From positions 4,201,931 through 4,265,930 of the forward strand of contig CM052357.1 of assembly GCA_028551475.1 (NCBI GenBank): 64,000 nucleotides of DNA, in the 5' to 3' direction. The stretch is from Casuarina equisetifolia (lineage: Eukaryota > Streptophyta > Magnoliopsida > Fagales > Casuarinaceae). Positions 34,001 through 45,660 of this stretch are shown here, piece after piece. The translations under genes and the position numbers were made by a program. The notes under the pieces are model-generated. The model worked only from the letters and a program-made list of their open reading frames with translations. It was not told the origin of the DNA and did not search any database. How positions within the stretch are numbered: position 1 is the stretch's first letter; each line of letters opens with the position of its first letter.

Positions 34001-37000
34001 TTAAAGAAGGAACCCAAAATGAAGACGATATACAAAGACAACTTATATCAGAGATCTTAAAGGAAAGTGGAATAGAAGTTTTGGATACTTGTGAGAGATT
34101 GCGAATCTTAAGGAAAGTATGTAATAAGAAAGTTCTTATTGTTTTTGATAATGTGGAGGAAGAAGCACAAATAAAAGAATTCTTACAGAAAAGGGACTTG
34201 CACCATCAAGGAAGTAGAATTCTTATCACAAGCAAAAATCGTAAGTTGTTGAAAAGATATGTGGACAAGATTTATGATGTTGAAGAGTTAAATGATTCTA
34301 ATGCTTTGCAACTCTTTAGTTGGATGGCCTTCAAAAAATCTCATCCTGATAAAAATCATTGGAAAATGTCACATGACCTTGTTAGATATGCTGGAGGCAT
34401 TCCCTTAGCTATTGAAATTTTTGGTTCCTCTTTATTTGATGAACCAATGGATGTATGGGAAAATGCCCTGAAAAATTTTAAATCACATCCCCAAGCTAAA
34501 ATTGTTGATAAACTTGAAGTAAGTCTTAAAGGATTGGAAGTTGTGCAAAAAGAAATTTTTTTAGATGTTATTTTCTTCTTTAATGGAAGTCTTGAATCTG
34601 AAGTTGTTGATATATTAGATGGTTGTGATTACTATCCAGTAGTCAATATTAGCATTTTAAAGAACAAATGTCTTGTAAAGTCTTTGGGACAGAAAACAAT
34701 TCATGTACATGATTTGTTAGTGACAACGGGTCAGCAGATAGTCAAAAATGAGTCTTTGAAGGATCCTGGCAAGCGTAGTAGATTGAATCATCAAGAAGAT
34801 ATTATTTCCATGATGAAGAGGAATACTGTAAGTTTATTAACTTAGATATAAGAACTTATTTGATACCTATTCTTTTTGGTATTTTGTAAATGCTTTTATT
34901 TTACTAATTCCATTCTTCTTAATTTTTAGGGAACTAATATGGTTGAAGGAATTTTAGTCGTACTTCCATTAGGAAAAAGGGAACAACTAAGCCTGGAAGC
35001 CTTCTCAAAGATGATAAATTTGAGATTACTTTTGATTGAGAGCAAAAGTTGTTATAATGAAACCAATAGCAATGTTTTGGAAGATTTGCATACTTTAGAA
35101 TGGGAAAGAGATCCTTCAAATTTCAATCTAAGTAATAAATTATGCATTATTAGATGGTGGGGATATCCTTTACAATCCTTACCATCTAGCTTTGAATCAA
35201 ATTGTCTTGTGAAGCTCCAAATGCCTCATAGTTGCATCAAAAAATTATGGGATGGAACCAAGGTAAGATTTTGGCTTAAGTAAATGCATTATTCTTCTTC
35301 AACATACGCTTTGTTCAATTTCATTTATTTACTAATTTATTTGCTTATGGCAGAGTTTTGGCAAGTTAAAGGAAATTGACCTATCGTACTCAAGAAACTT
35401 GATTGAAACACCGGACTTTAGTGGAGCCCCAAACCTTGAGAAATTAGTGTTTTCATTTTGTTCAAGTTTGTCTAAGGTCCACCCGTCAGTTAGACTCCTT
35501 AAATGGCTACAAGTGTTAAAATTAGAAGGATGCAATTGTATACAAGAACTTTCAGAGAGTGAGAATGGGTGGGAATTTTTGGAGGAAATTGATATAAGGG
35601 GAACTGCTATAAAAAAATTACCATCAGTCGTATTTTCAACGGAACTGAAAATCTTAAATGTTGGTGGGAATGAGTCAAATCCCATTAGCTTTTTGTTCCC
35701 TATGTCATTCTTAAGTTTTGGCTCCTTAAGTAAGATAAGTATGGGATATTGCAATATATCGGATGATGTGATCTTCAACGATCTTGTTTCTTTACCCTCA
35801 CTAAGGCGTTTGGATCTAACAGGGAACAAATTTTCGAGAATACCAGATACTATTTCTCGACTTTCCAAGCTACATTCACTTGTGTTGGATAATTGTAGCA
35901 GCCTTCAAGTACCACCAAAGCTCCCACGGAAATTACTTCATTTGAGTGTAAGAAATTGTCCATTGTTGGAGAAATTTTGTTGTCAAAAGGATGGAAAGAC
36001 TTCAAATGAAATGTTGTTGACTGGTGATTTCTCTAGTTTGGCCACGTTTGCTGGTTATGACGGCAAACCTTACATGAACGTATATATGCATCCACAAGAT
36101 AAATTTCTTGTGGTGAGTCTCTCATACTTCCTTTTAACATACGTGCATTGCGTTATTGGAATAAGCATCATTGATGCTCGATAGCTTAAAAGAACTAAAT
36201 TGATATCTTTCTCTTCTTGTCTTTTATATATTTTTTTATAGGGGTTTGCCTACACAGAAGTATCATGGGGCGTTGCACGAGGATCTAAGATCCCTGCTTG
36301 GTTCAACCGAAGGAGTACCAATTCCTCAGGGACAATTCAAACTCAGATAAAAGTGGATCTTTCAACGAAGTGGACTGGGTATGCTTTATTTATTGTTTAT
36401 CAAGTTCAGGAGCTTGACAGTTGTGAAATAGAAACAAAAACTCAAAATGTTCCGGAGTATGAAAGTTCAAATTCTGGAACACATAACGGAAGTAACCCTA
36501 TTTTTCCCGAATTTGCTTGCCAATTGCAAGTCAAAGACTGGAAAAATTCACGCTTCCGTCTTAAAAGGGCTCTGAAATTGAAACTCAATAAAGGCGGTCC
36601 AGTACGTTGTCGTGAGTTTGAAAATTCACGCTTCCGCACTAAGAAGGCTTCCAAATTGAAACTCATTAAAGGTGGTCCAGTGCGTACTAAACAGGCTCGA
36701 AAATTGGAAGTCGATAGAGCTGGTCTGGGACCTTCCTTCGTCTTTCGTATCCCTGAAGCCGTTCCTGTTGGGTTAAATGGAGTTTGGATGTTGATTGATG
36801 AGTGGTTCTTTAGAAAGGCGAAAACTTCAACTGAAAGGCGTTGCCTTGGGGTGTCAATTGCATCAAAGAGCCCGAATGTGAAGTTAAGGGAATGCGGGGC
36901 GCGTCTGGTACCAGAGTGTTATGATTCAGAGTTCCAACAAGTTGTTAAAAGCATATCTGCAATAAGTTTGGACGAAATGAGTCGTCATCTTGCTTTTTGT

Positions 37001-37036
37001 TTTATGCCAGGGGGGTTTATTCTGAAGAGAATGTAA
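31097..37036 (+). CDS. Complete TNL with N-terminal hydrophobic modules fused to TIR
   Basis: Exons 31097-31299, 31413-31610, 31697-31969, 32072-32353, 32455-33429, 33753-34827, 34930-35262, 35354-36112 and 36242-37036 join in frame to 1,630 codons. Residues 1-350 are four to five hydrophobic modules, the last with a clear membrane segment (STIFQLLHLFLAILAILHYL). Residues 355-494 are a Ser/Thr-rich repeat linker. TIR follows at 495-645 (YDVFLSF; ISLELLEAI keeps the putative catalytic Glu; WCLMEL). The NBS covers about 675-1000 (GVAGVGKTT P-loop, LIVFDNV kinase-2, GIPLA, VHD for MHD). LRR is 1003-1366 and C-JID 1367-1630. TNLs sense effectors and use TIR NADase activity to trigger cell death. 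Kinase-2 has FDNV rather than the usual LDDV. The start is uncertain: ATGs at 31,136, 32,465 or 32,933 are alternatives, the last giving an ordinary TNL. Confidence 0.8.
31219..32560 (+). repeat. Tandem exon modules before the TIR domain
   Basis: Exons of 198, 273 and 282 nt, plus the start of the 975-nt exon and the end of the first exon, share one pattern. Each begins R-(F/H/Y)-x-W/G-(A/T)-(I/M) and ends with F-S-L-(L/M)-A-F-I-I, acidic residues and (V)W-K-x-R. Every joining intron splits the Arg codon after AG (phase 2). The introns all begin 'gt..(a/g)tgatta' or close to it and are 85-113 bp. The exons are multiples of three, so they can be gained or lost without a frameshift. Confidence 0.7.
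32560..32976 (+). repeat. Ser/Thr-rich linker of about six degenerate repeats
   Basis: Units of 19-26 residues recur, for example LPSTSLIEPMFTQTASLSN, IPSMSLMASMITSTAS and LPSMSAMASMITHEASS. The DNA keeps 'tcatctaatctacctagca' and 'gcatccatgatcactc' between units. The last unit runs into TYDVFLSF. It resembles the ordinary N-terminal peptide of the TIR-only gene at 45.7 kb (SMASTDLEIASSSPKCRR), so the linker may be that peptide multiplied. Confidence 0.7.
36545..36730 (+). repeat. 78-bp tandem repeat inside the C-JID exon
   Basis: 'aattcacgcttccg' starts at 36,545 and again at 36,623. Each unit encodes NSRFR, a basic stretch (KRALKLKLNKGGPVR or KKASKLKLIKGGPVR). A shorter third unit has KQARKLEV. 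The paralogue at 1.86 kb has only one QLQVNEGGP at this place. The insertion adds about 50 mostly basic residues to a domain loop. Confidence 0.85.
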
Positions 37037-37063
37037 ATGTGTAGCATTTTGGTTGATTGGCTG

Positions 37064-37069
37064 AATAAA
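37064..37069 (+). terminator. Poly(A) signal of the complete TNL
   Basis: AATAAA lies 28 nt after the stop, in the same gctgaataaat context as at 2.2 kb. Confidence 0.6.
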
Positions 37070-38350
37070 TATGCGTGTCGGCAGGCACACTTTTAGGCTC
37101 TCTCTGAAAAATAGGCATGATGGGCTAACATTTTCTTGAAATAATAAATATTGCTCTCACTTTCTCTCGTTTGTTTAAGAGATATGCTATCTTAAGTTTA
37201 TTGCAGATTTTGTGAGAATAGAAAGATCTTCATATAATTCTTTAATATTGTTTATCGTTATTTGTTGCCTCTCTTTTTATTCTTTATTGCCCTTTTCGTT
37301 CTAATTGAGACATATGTTTATTTTTATTTGTTGGTTTTCCTTTTTAATTACCAATATTAGACTAGATTGAATTTTCTCAATGTAGAAATGAATAAATACT
37401 AAAGGAGTTCTCGAGCAGGAAATTGAATTGGCATTTATGTTGGATGAGACTTTGATAAGTTCTCTAACAGATCATAAACTCATTTACTTATAATTTGTTT
37501 GGCAAAATCAATAATTAATCTAGTTCTTACTTTCTTATCTTCAATTACTTTGTCTTAAACTGTTAAATACAATTTGATTTTCATATGTCCTTGATAATTA
37601 ATTGAGCCTAAATGTCCGCATATCAATGTTTTAGGAATCCATTTTTAAGAGAAAATTTACAGGTAAACTTCCATATATTGTAGTGGCCTTGTAGTGTGCT
37701 GTTGGAGTCAAAGACTTTGTGAACTTCACTATAGAATATCTATTTGCTTCATGATTTTTATCTATATTGAAACATTTGATGAGTTTAAATTGTTCATTGG
37801 AGTTGTGTGCAAAGCTATATACTTTATAAATTTATCAATGTTTAAACATTTGATTACTTACAAGCATTTGTAGGAATTTTTTGGAAAGAAAAACATTGAA
37901 TTTTTATAAGTTAAATAAATATGTATGAAGAGTTTGAGTTGATTGGCATGGAGCCCTTTAAAATAATTGCATTTGCATCAAGAATTATTGGACTCACTCT
38001 CAATGTTTTCAATGGTTGTCTCTATATGATAAGTATAAGACCTCTATAAGAAGAACGGTGAATAATTTGGTGTCCTGTTGTATGGCTAATTTTTTTATTT
38101 TCACTTTTCGCTTGAGAAAGATTAACTTACTTGCATTAATTTTGATCGCAAGAGTGTTCTCTAGAACCTTCTTGGCGGCATTTTCTATCACCGGCACTTC
38201 TGATTTTTCGCCGACTATAAGCACTTATATATCGCAGTTCAGAATAATTATTTTAGAAGATAAATAGAACATTTGAAACTAGAAACAGATTCCCCAAGTT
38301 GAAGACTTTTGTATATTAGGAACTTTTCATCGCTATTGTTGGTGGAAAAA
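37070..38350. other. TNL 3' flank
   Basis: No gene is seen. 37.07-37.9 kb is the common TNL flank. 37.92-38.35 kb has short frames on both strands (38,016-38,267 plus; 38,009-38,224 minus) that overlap each other and have no recognised motif. Confidence 0.5.
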
Positions 38351-38550
38351 ATCTAGAACTTCCTCAGCCGCCGGCTGGCGGGAGCCCGATTGTGTACTTG
38401 GTGGCTTCTTGTGCTCTATTGCTTCTCTTTGCTGTCCGGTTGTACGATCCTTTAAGTAAAGATAAGTTCGCTGTTCTGCCGTTCTGGGTATTTTGGTTGT
38501 ATTCGCCGTTTGTGGATGTAAAGTCCGAAGGGTTTCTTTGGCTTGCATAA
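38351..38550 (+). other. Open hydrophobic stretch, possible exon remnant
   Basis: A plus-strand frame without ATG reads LELPQPPAGGSPIVYLVASC, then ALLLLFAVRLYDPLSK and DKFAVLPFWVFWLYSPFVDV before TAA. Its composition looks like a membrane protein tail, and its G+C content is higher than the surroundings. I cannot assign a family; a relation to the module exons or PGG proteins is not supported by a clear alignment. Confidence 0.25.
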
Positions 38551-41500
38551 TCATGTGGTTGTTTGAATAGATGGTGTATGTTAGTTGCTGTTAGTTTTCA
38601 AACTAACATGAGGATTTATCGTAGCGATTATGCTCTTGGCGTTTAAGTATTATGCATGTGAGCTGTTTGATAAGAGGTTTGTGAGAAGATTTAGCTACTG
38701 TTCAGGTTACTCATTGCCAATTCTGCAGTATTTTGAGTTGTAAAACCCATAGGAAACTATAGGGGCCGTAAGAGGTGAAAAGATTCAGATTTGTGGGTAG
38801 GCCCAGATTGGCTGTTGTAGTTTAATAGGCCTTTTACGAGGTCCCAGGCTCACCTTCGTCCCAAACAACTTAAGAAAAGAAGTGAAAAAAAAAAAACGAT
38901 TGAAACCAGCTTTCTAGGAAGCTAAACATTAGCTTTCTATTTTTCAGCCAAGCCATCGAATCTCAGATCAATAACCGGTGAAGTAACGGCATGAAAGCAC
39001 CAATATTTCAACACAATCAAGCTTATTCGTAGAGATCACTGATCTTCTAAGCTTTAGGGTGATTGTTAACACACCTTTATCAAAAGTGGCACAACAGTAG
39101 TGCATGCGCAGGACTCGCTCTGAGGTAACAGTGTCCAAGTTCATTATGTTAATTTTCATATTATAGTATAAATAATCAGCTCTACATCCTTGGTGTTTAT
39201 AAACTTATAGGAACTGTAGTATTAATAAAATATTAAGTATAGACTTCTTCAATCTATAATTACCATCTAGAAATTAAAAAATTATGAGATGGACAATATT
39301 ATTCCTTTGTTTGAATTAGAAAATCTTAATTAATGTCAAAAAAATTTAAGGGAGATTTGCTGCATGGTAACATTATGATCCGAGTAACACAATCGAGGAG
39401 ATTTTTCTCTAATGAAAACTATATTTTCCATAAGATTTTTCCTCATAAAACAAAAAGCAGACTATAAAGAAAAATTTTAAATTAAGTAATACAAAAATAA
39501 AAAAAAAAACTAGTAGTTAGAGTTTTCTCACTTGCTTAAGGACAGCGTGCGACCTTGTCTAATGTTCGATAAAGGTTGTTAATTTGGAATCAAAAGATAT
39601 TAACTTCTATTTTGTTGGTAATTTTTCTTTGAATAAAACAAACAAAACTAAAACGGCAATAGGGTAATGGTCGAAGGTTTGCAATCGTATTTTGGAATTG
39701 TGTTTTACAAAAACATGCTAGAATATAGAATTCCAGGCTTTTTAGGCCAGAAAACTTTTCCTTTCTTTGAACAGTTCCAAGCTGTGCATTTAGGGACGAT
39801 GTCGCAAATGAACGGAAGAGAATATCATGGAGAGGGCCTTACCTAGACCAGGAGCTAGAATATGATATTGTTTACCTTAATCTTCGATTCTAATACCCTA
39901 TTAGATATTGTATTCCTCCTTCAAACTAGATTATAAAAAAGGATAACTTATTAAGATATAGAAAATTTCATAATAGATTGCAAGCAATTTGAAATATTTC
40001 TATACATTTTAATATATAACTTAATAAAAAGCATTTGTTTCACTATATGTCTTTAATAATACGTTGCTCAAAACTGAAGGATTCATTTTTTTTTCAGTAT
40101 TATTCCATGAACTGCTTTTAATTGCATTTTTTCATTGATTCGTATGAAAAAAGAGTGGCTCTATAACTAAATTCATCATTATTATTTTTAACATGTTCTC
40201 TTTTCTCCAAGCATGGATTAATTTACAAATGATTGGATATAAAAATTTTGAAACAAAATAACATGAGACAATTAACCTTATGATAGAGTCACTAATACTA
40301 TGTGGACTTTGGGCCAAACCATACTTATAATTTATCATAGTTTGAAATTGACAATGCTGAAGGTTCCAAATTTTAACCAAGAAACGTGAATTTTCTATAG
40401 CATTTAAAATAATTTTATTGAGTTCTTTATTAATAAATGTTTTTAAAAGTGGACCTACTTTTTTTGGTTTATTTATTGAAATTCTATAATTTATCCCATC
40501 CTTACAATTCCTTTTTCATTTACTCTTTTCCATAACTAATACTAAAACTTTATTTTACATTGTTGTGTTCTGTATTAAAGAGAAAACCCACAAGTAGATG
40601 CACATAAATTGTACTATATTTTAGTGTTTCTAGCCTAGTGTTTTCCATCTTGTTAGCTGTTGAGAATAAAGAGTTTTTGTTGAATGCATTAGTAGATGAA
40701 TATCTATTTCCTTTATAATTCTTATCCATGTTGAAGCACTTGTTTAGAAATAGCATTTGTAGTAGTTGTATGGAAGGAAAAATGTTAATTTTTTATAATT
40801 TGAATAAATATTATATTTTTGAGCTTATGTGAATACCTAAATCCAATTTTGGAAGTTCAATTTCTTCCAAATTAAGTTCAAGTTTTGTATCAATCTAGGA
40901 TTTCATTTTGCACGAATTTTTCAACACAATGAAGCTTATTCATAAAGATCACTGATCTTCTAAGCATAAGGGTGATTGCAACTTGATGCAACTTTGCACC
41001 ACTGCTGTTGTTATTAGACCAAGAAGAGGAAACCCTCTTTTGATAATTGCTTTACTTTCTTCTACTGTTACCCATCTTGACAAAGACAAGCGAGAGAAAT
41101 AGATTTATGAATAAGCTTCATCCAATTTGGGAAAACTGCTTGGGTTTACAAGTGCAATTATTTAATGATCTCACTTATTTCTTTATCCTATTTATAGATT
41201 CTAACCAAGAAATTCAATCACGTTACTGTGTTATCGTAACCTCTTTACGAGATTCCGTTAAACTGTTATCAAGGTCTAACTAAAAGTGATTAATAAAAGA
41301 TTTGTCACTAACCGCTGCATAACAATAAAACTACTTAGCTGATGTGGCACTATCGTGTATCATGGACACGTATCAAAATCACACCTCTATCAATTGCAGA
41401 ACAACAATACTGCATGCGCAGGACAAGCTCTGAGATTTGACTATCAGTATCAAGGTCCATTTGATCCAATACTATAAACATTAAACAAAAGGAGAAAGCA

Positions 41501-42327
41501 ATGAATAGGGAGTCTAATATTCTTCGTTGGCGTCATACTCTAAAACCAGACAATAAGTAGCACAAATTAAGCAACTAGAATCTCAATGCTTAGCATTGAG
41601 GGAATCAGTTAACCATGATGATGACCAAAAGTGAATTTACATTTTTCATGTTAAAAATTATTTTAATTAACCGTTGTTATCTTAGTTAAAAGAGAATAAT
41701 AACTTCATCAATGTTGAAATGTATATTGTGTTGTATAGATGTTTAGGTTCATGAGCCCGTGAGTATTCAGTTGGGTTCATGTTCATGTGGCCTGTTACTG
41801 TACAGTGCCTTCTCCCCAACGGTTTTTTAAGAGCTCCATCGAGCTCATTGTACCACTAGATTTTCCATGTATTCTCTCCGCAGATATATAATGCAGTTTT
41901 CGTTGTTTTTGCACAAATCTGAGTTTAATCAATCCATATTAAAATAAAAGTCATACATGATAATTTTGGGTGATGTGCTCGTATGTCTTTCCACATAGGA
42001 GAGTGCAACTACAGCTTCTCAGAGAGGATAGCCAAAACACAAAAATTTACCATGATTCACATTAATTTTCAAAACCAACACGCTGATAAAACACAGATTC
42101 CAGCACCAATATACTAGATAAATAAAATCTATGAAAGAAATATAAGCCTCCTCATCAATAGTAGGAACTTGTGCAGGCCGAAGATACGGACATGGTTTTG
42201 TAACTTTTAAATTTTAATATCATTTGGAATTTTAGCGAGATAAACCTAAATTTGACAAAACGTTGTCTGTTTTACATTAATAAAAAATAAATTACAAGAA
42301 ACTAGAACAAACAAACTACAGCAGGAT
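38551..42327. other. Gene-free, repeat-bearing stretch
   Basis: No gene is supported. 39.01-39.14 kb and 40.92-41.46 kb are copies of one sequence ('agcttattc.taaagatcactgatcttctaagc', then 'tgcatgcgcaggac'). The second is interrupted by about 390 bp at 40.99-41.38 kb. 40.4-40.9 kb resembles TNL flank. The rest is AT-rich. Confidence 0.45.
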
Positions 42328-42657
42328 CTAGGAATCTAGGAATCGGCTCCTTACAAAGCTCTGGCCCGAAGTAGCCGAAGTAGCGGGCCTGCTTAAAGGC
42401 ATACAAAAAACATCTACAAACTGAGCCAACGTTACAACCATATACAAGAAAGCGTAGTCTAATGGAATAAACAACGGGGAAAATAACTGATCACTTCCCA
42501 TTGTCGGCCGTGTATTTCTCTGCCCTGAGAAAGTGTCGGCGGGGCAGCCCCGTGCGTGGACTGCTTCTCTACTCTGAAAAGTGTCGGGTGTGCCTTCCCT
42601 TGGGCACTCCGCTAATGTTGCACCTTCACATAGTTCAACAATACAAATAGCAACCAC
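42328..42657 (-). pseudogene. Terminal exon of an unidentified minus-strand gene, copy 2
   Basis: Minus-strand frame with SPLFIPLDYAFLYMVVTLAQ, then FVDVFCMPLSR, matching 27.3-27.48 kb. Upstream, two imperfect repeats (GTPDTFQSREAVHARGCP, then ADTFSGQRNTRP) distinguish it. Downstream on the minus strand is a long AT-rich trailer with ATTAATGTAAAA. No other exons are recognised, and no family is assigned. Confidence 0.35.
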
Positions 42658-43214
42658 AAAAATTAATCTCTAGTTATCGAGTTGATATTTTCCAACGTAC
42701 ATCGACATGCTTTTGTCACTTTCTTAAAGCTTGATAAATATACCTTAATGAGAATATTAAAAGTACTTGAATACCAAATAAGTCCCTATTATTATTTTTC
42801 TTTCTCATTTTCAATTAGAGCATTGATTATAATAAATAAGCTTGATAATATATGGTTTAAATGAATAGAAAATAGGTTTATCAATATTGAATTAAATTTC
42901 TCACAATTTATTATATCAAATATAATTTTAATTTATAAATATTATTTTGGGTAGAATGAGAATAAGTTTATTGATATTAAAATGAAATTTCTCATAGTTT
43001 GTCATATTTAGTCATGGCATAAAAATAAGCAGTGTTAATACCAAACTAATAAATAATATTGCTTACTTCAGTATTTGAATTCTTAAATTGTGCTTACCGA
43101 TTGATGAAGAACTTTACCTAATATTTTTATGACATTAAAGTTTCTTGCACAGAACATAGGCACATCAGCAACTTATATTTTAATCCGAAAGTTACAACTA
43201 ATTGCCTGGGTTAG

Positions 43215-43219
<5 letters not shown>

Positions 43220-43267
<48 letters not shown>
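43220..43267. repeat. (AT)n microsatellite
   Basis: About 23 uninterrupted AT units. It is absent from the paralogous place at 28.05 kb. Confidence 0.95.
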
Positions 43268-43269
<2 letters not shown>

Positions 43270-43534
43270 CCTTGTTCATGATGGGTGTCAATATAGTTCT
43301 TGACTCGGCATGTCCAAAGAAACGTATTGAAGATGGGGTGACATGGGGCTCTAGTCCAGCCAGACAACTAGCACTTTGAATGTTTCCAAAGCATATACAT
43401 TTGGACTTGCATGATGATTAAGGAAGACCCTCATCCTTAAATATTTATTTATCATTGTGGAGTCATAAGTCTTTCTTTATGATTTCCCTCGTTAAGAGTC
43501 CCCTTCAACTAGTCTTTTGAATTTAATATGTGAT

Positions 43535-43538
<4 letters not shown>

Positions 43539-43567
<29 letters not shown>
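43539..43567. repeat. (TC)n microsatellite
   Basis: About 14 TC units, uninterrupted. Confidence 0.95.
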
Positions 43568-44389
43568 AGTCCTTGAGTTGATATATTCCTATACGTTGAG
43601 ACTTTTTTTGTCCTGTTTGTTAATATACATAAATTTCTACTAAAGCTCCATAAATAAACCTTAAAGAGAATGTTAAAAAATATTTGAATACTAAATACAT
43701 GGTAAAGTAACATTGATTTCATAATGAAATATGTACACACAAATAGAATCATAACATTTCAAATAGATAGAATTTATGCATGAAAAAATACCATGCAAAA
43801 ACACATCATAGAATAATAACTCAAAATAAAAACAGCACCATGCAATAATATAACAATTGATTAGAGAAAGAGGGAAAAAAAAATATACCAGAACACACCA
43901 TGCAAGTATTTTTATTGCTTGTTCCCCACTCTTTAATATATGTCTTTGAGATGTCAATTTTAAACTGGTTAAGATCTTACTACTAATTTACTAAACAAAG
44001 TTACACTAATTAAACTTTAATTTTAATGAGGAAAAGAAAAATAATTTCAACATATGATCAAAGTTATACAAGGATAAAAGGTGCACGTAATTTGTGATAG
44101 GAAACTAAAGATGCATCACTAGTTGGTCATCATCTATATGAAAAATCAATTTTTTCTGCATTATTTTACTTTAAAGCACCCTAGATGTTGCATCTTGAAA
44201 ACAATGGTGCCTATTTTGGCATTTCCTTACTGCTCAGGATCAAACCTGCTCTGATACCATATAAGAAGCGGGCATAATTCCCTTAAAAAGCTTAGTAAGG
44301 AATAAGAATATCGTTACTAATAAAGCCGAAAAACTTGACATCCAGGACTGGGATACTCTCCAACAAAAAGACCCCACTTCTTTTGTTTT

Positions 44390-44840
44390 AAAGTGAAAAT
44401 TCAACTAATTGATGCAGAAACCTAGAGAACTTTGAAATAAATGCCCGTTCCCATTGTGTGTCTATGCTCTTGATGCAACCACGCGGAAATTTTCCTACAA
44501 TGACTACCATTTCACAAGGCGGAAACCAGGAAAAACGCTTGTAAATGGTAACTATAGATTGAAAAAAATTACTGGAACTTTAGTGTCAAGAAAATATTAA
44601 ATAAAATTTGTTCAATCTATAAATACTATTTATAAGCGTTTCTTCTACTTTCCGCTTTGTGAAAAGGTGATCATTGTAGGAAAATTTCTGGCTAGTTGCA
44701 TCACGAGCAGAGACGCACAATGGGAACGGGCCCTTATTTCAAAGGTATGTAGGTTTCTGCGTCAAGTAGTTGAATTTCTGAAAAAAAGTCAACTACTTGA
44801 TGAAACTACCTGGACATTTCCTTGCAATTCAACTACAGTT
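44390..44840. mobile_element. Foldback element, simplest copy
   Basis: A forward arm (44.39-44.50 kb: 'gatgcagaaacctagag', 'gcccgttcccattgtg', 'gatgcaaccacgcggaaatt') is mirrored at 44.67-44.78 kb ('gcatcacgagcagagacgca', 'caatgggaacgggc', 'taggtttctgcgtcaagtag'). The centre pairs with itself: 'cgcttgtaaatggtaactat' against 'atactatttataagcg'. A small extra palindrome ('caactacttgatgaaac') follows at 44.79 kb. No protein is encoded. Confidence 0.7.
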
Positions 44841-45660
44841 GGAGCTTAATTTATAATCGTCATTCGTTACGTCAACTGTAGCTTGTCCTAATAACCATCT
44901 GATAACGTGTTTGGCTTTCAAGAATGAAGCTCCGTTATTGTGACAGGTTGGGATTTTTGAGAAGGGAAATTTTTTGGAACGGTTCATTTTATTCAAACTG
45001 CATCGTAACAGGCAGATATTCTTATCTCGATCCTTGGCCTTTTGCCTCATTCGTTTGGGGAGGTGGGTTTGAGCCCTTCGGCGGAAGACTCTCTGGTCTC
45101 ATTACTTCAAGCATTCGACTGAAGACTCAGCAGGTCGAACAGGCTGCCGCTTCAACGGTATGGTTTTTGGAACTCCTCTGATGAGCTAGAACAAGCACCG
45201 ATCTCTCTAAATATTGAGAGATTTGTAGAGCTCTGTAAATGTTGCACTTGCATTTGCTTCACTTTTCATACGTATTGCATATCATCTTGATTCCTTCTGG
45301 AGTTTTGAGACTCTAACCATAAGGGGAAATTTTTTGGGATACTGTTCAAAGCTCCAATCTGTGTTCTGTTCAAAGGGGAAAAATATTTATTGTAGGTGGG
45401 TTCACGCGTTAGTGTTGAAATCTTTCCTGGATTAGACAGATTTGGTTGTAGTTGAGAGGAAGTTATATGGCCTCGTAAAATCAGTCTGATCTTAGTGGAA
45501 GGGCTCTGATTAGTGGCAAGGGACAGTGGACGTAGGCAAAATTGAAGGCCAAACCACTTCAAATCCTTGTGCAGATTTTTCTCTTCCTAAACTGTTATTA
45601 TCATGTCGTGATACCATTAATTTGCAACGTCTTCTGCACGACTCTAGAAATCTTGTTACC
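44841..45660. other. Upstream region of the TIR-only gene
   Basis: Less AT-rich than the surroundings. A frame at 44,924-45,181 starting MKLRYCDRLGFLRR has no recognised motif. The frame of the TIR gene stays open upstream to about 45,526 but has no ATG there, so this is taken as leader and promoter. Confidence 0.35.

Larger units (their letters stand above)
42658..44389. other. Segment duplicated from 27.5-28.3 kb, with microsatellites
   Basis: 42.75-43.42 kb is collinear with 27.5-28.25 kb and carries the empty SINE site at about 43.09 kb. 43.6-44.2 kb is AT-rich without a gene. A short piece at 44.17-44.22 kb ('agatgttgcatcttgaaaac') matches the segment next to the LTR-like insert but lacks the insert. 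Confidence 0.5.

Noticed and set aside
43220-43267. AT run as a possible replication origin or matrix attachment site
   Set aside because: A plain microsatellite in a plant intergenic region; no supporting motif, and absent from the paralogous site.
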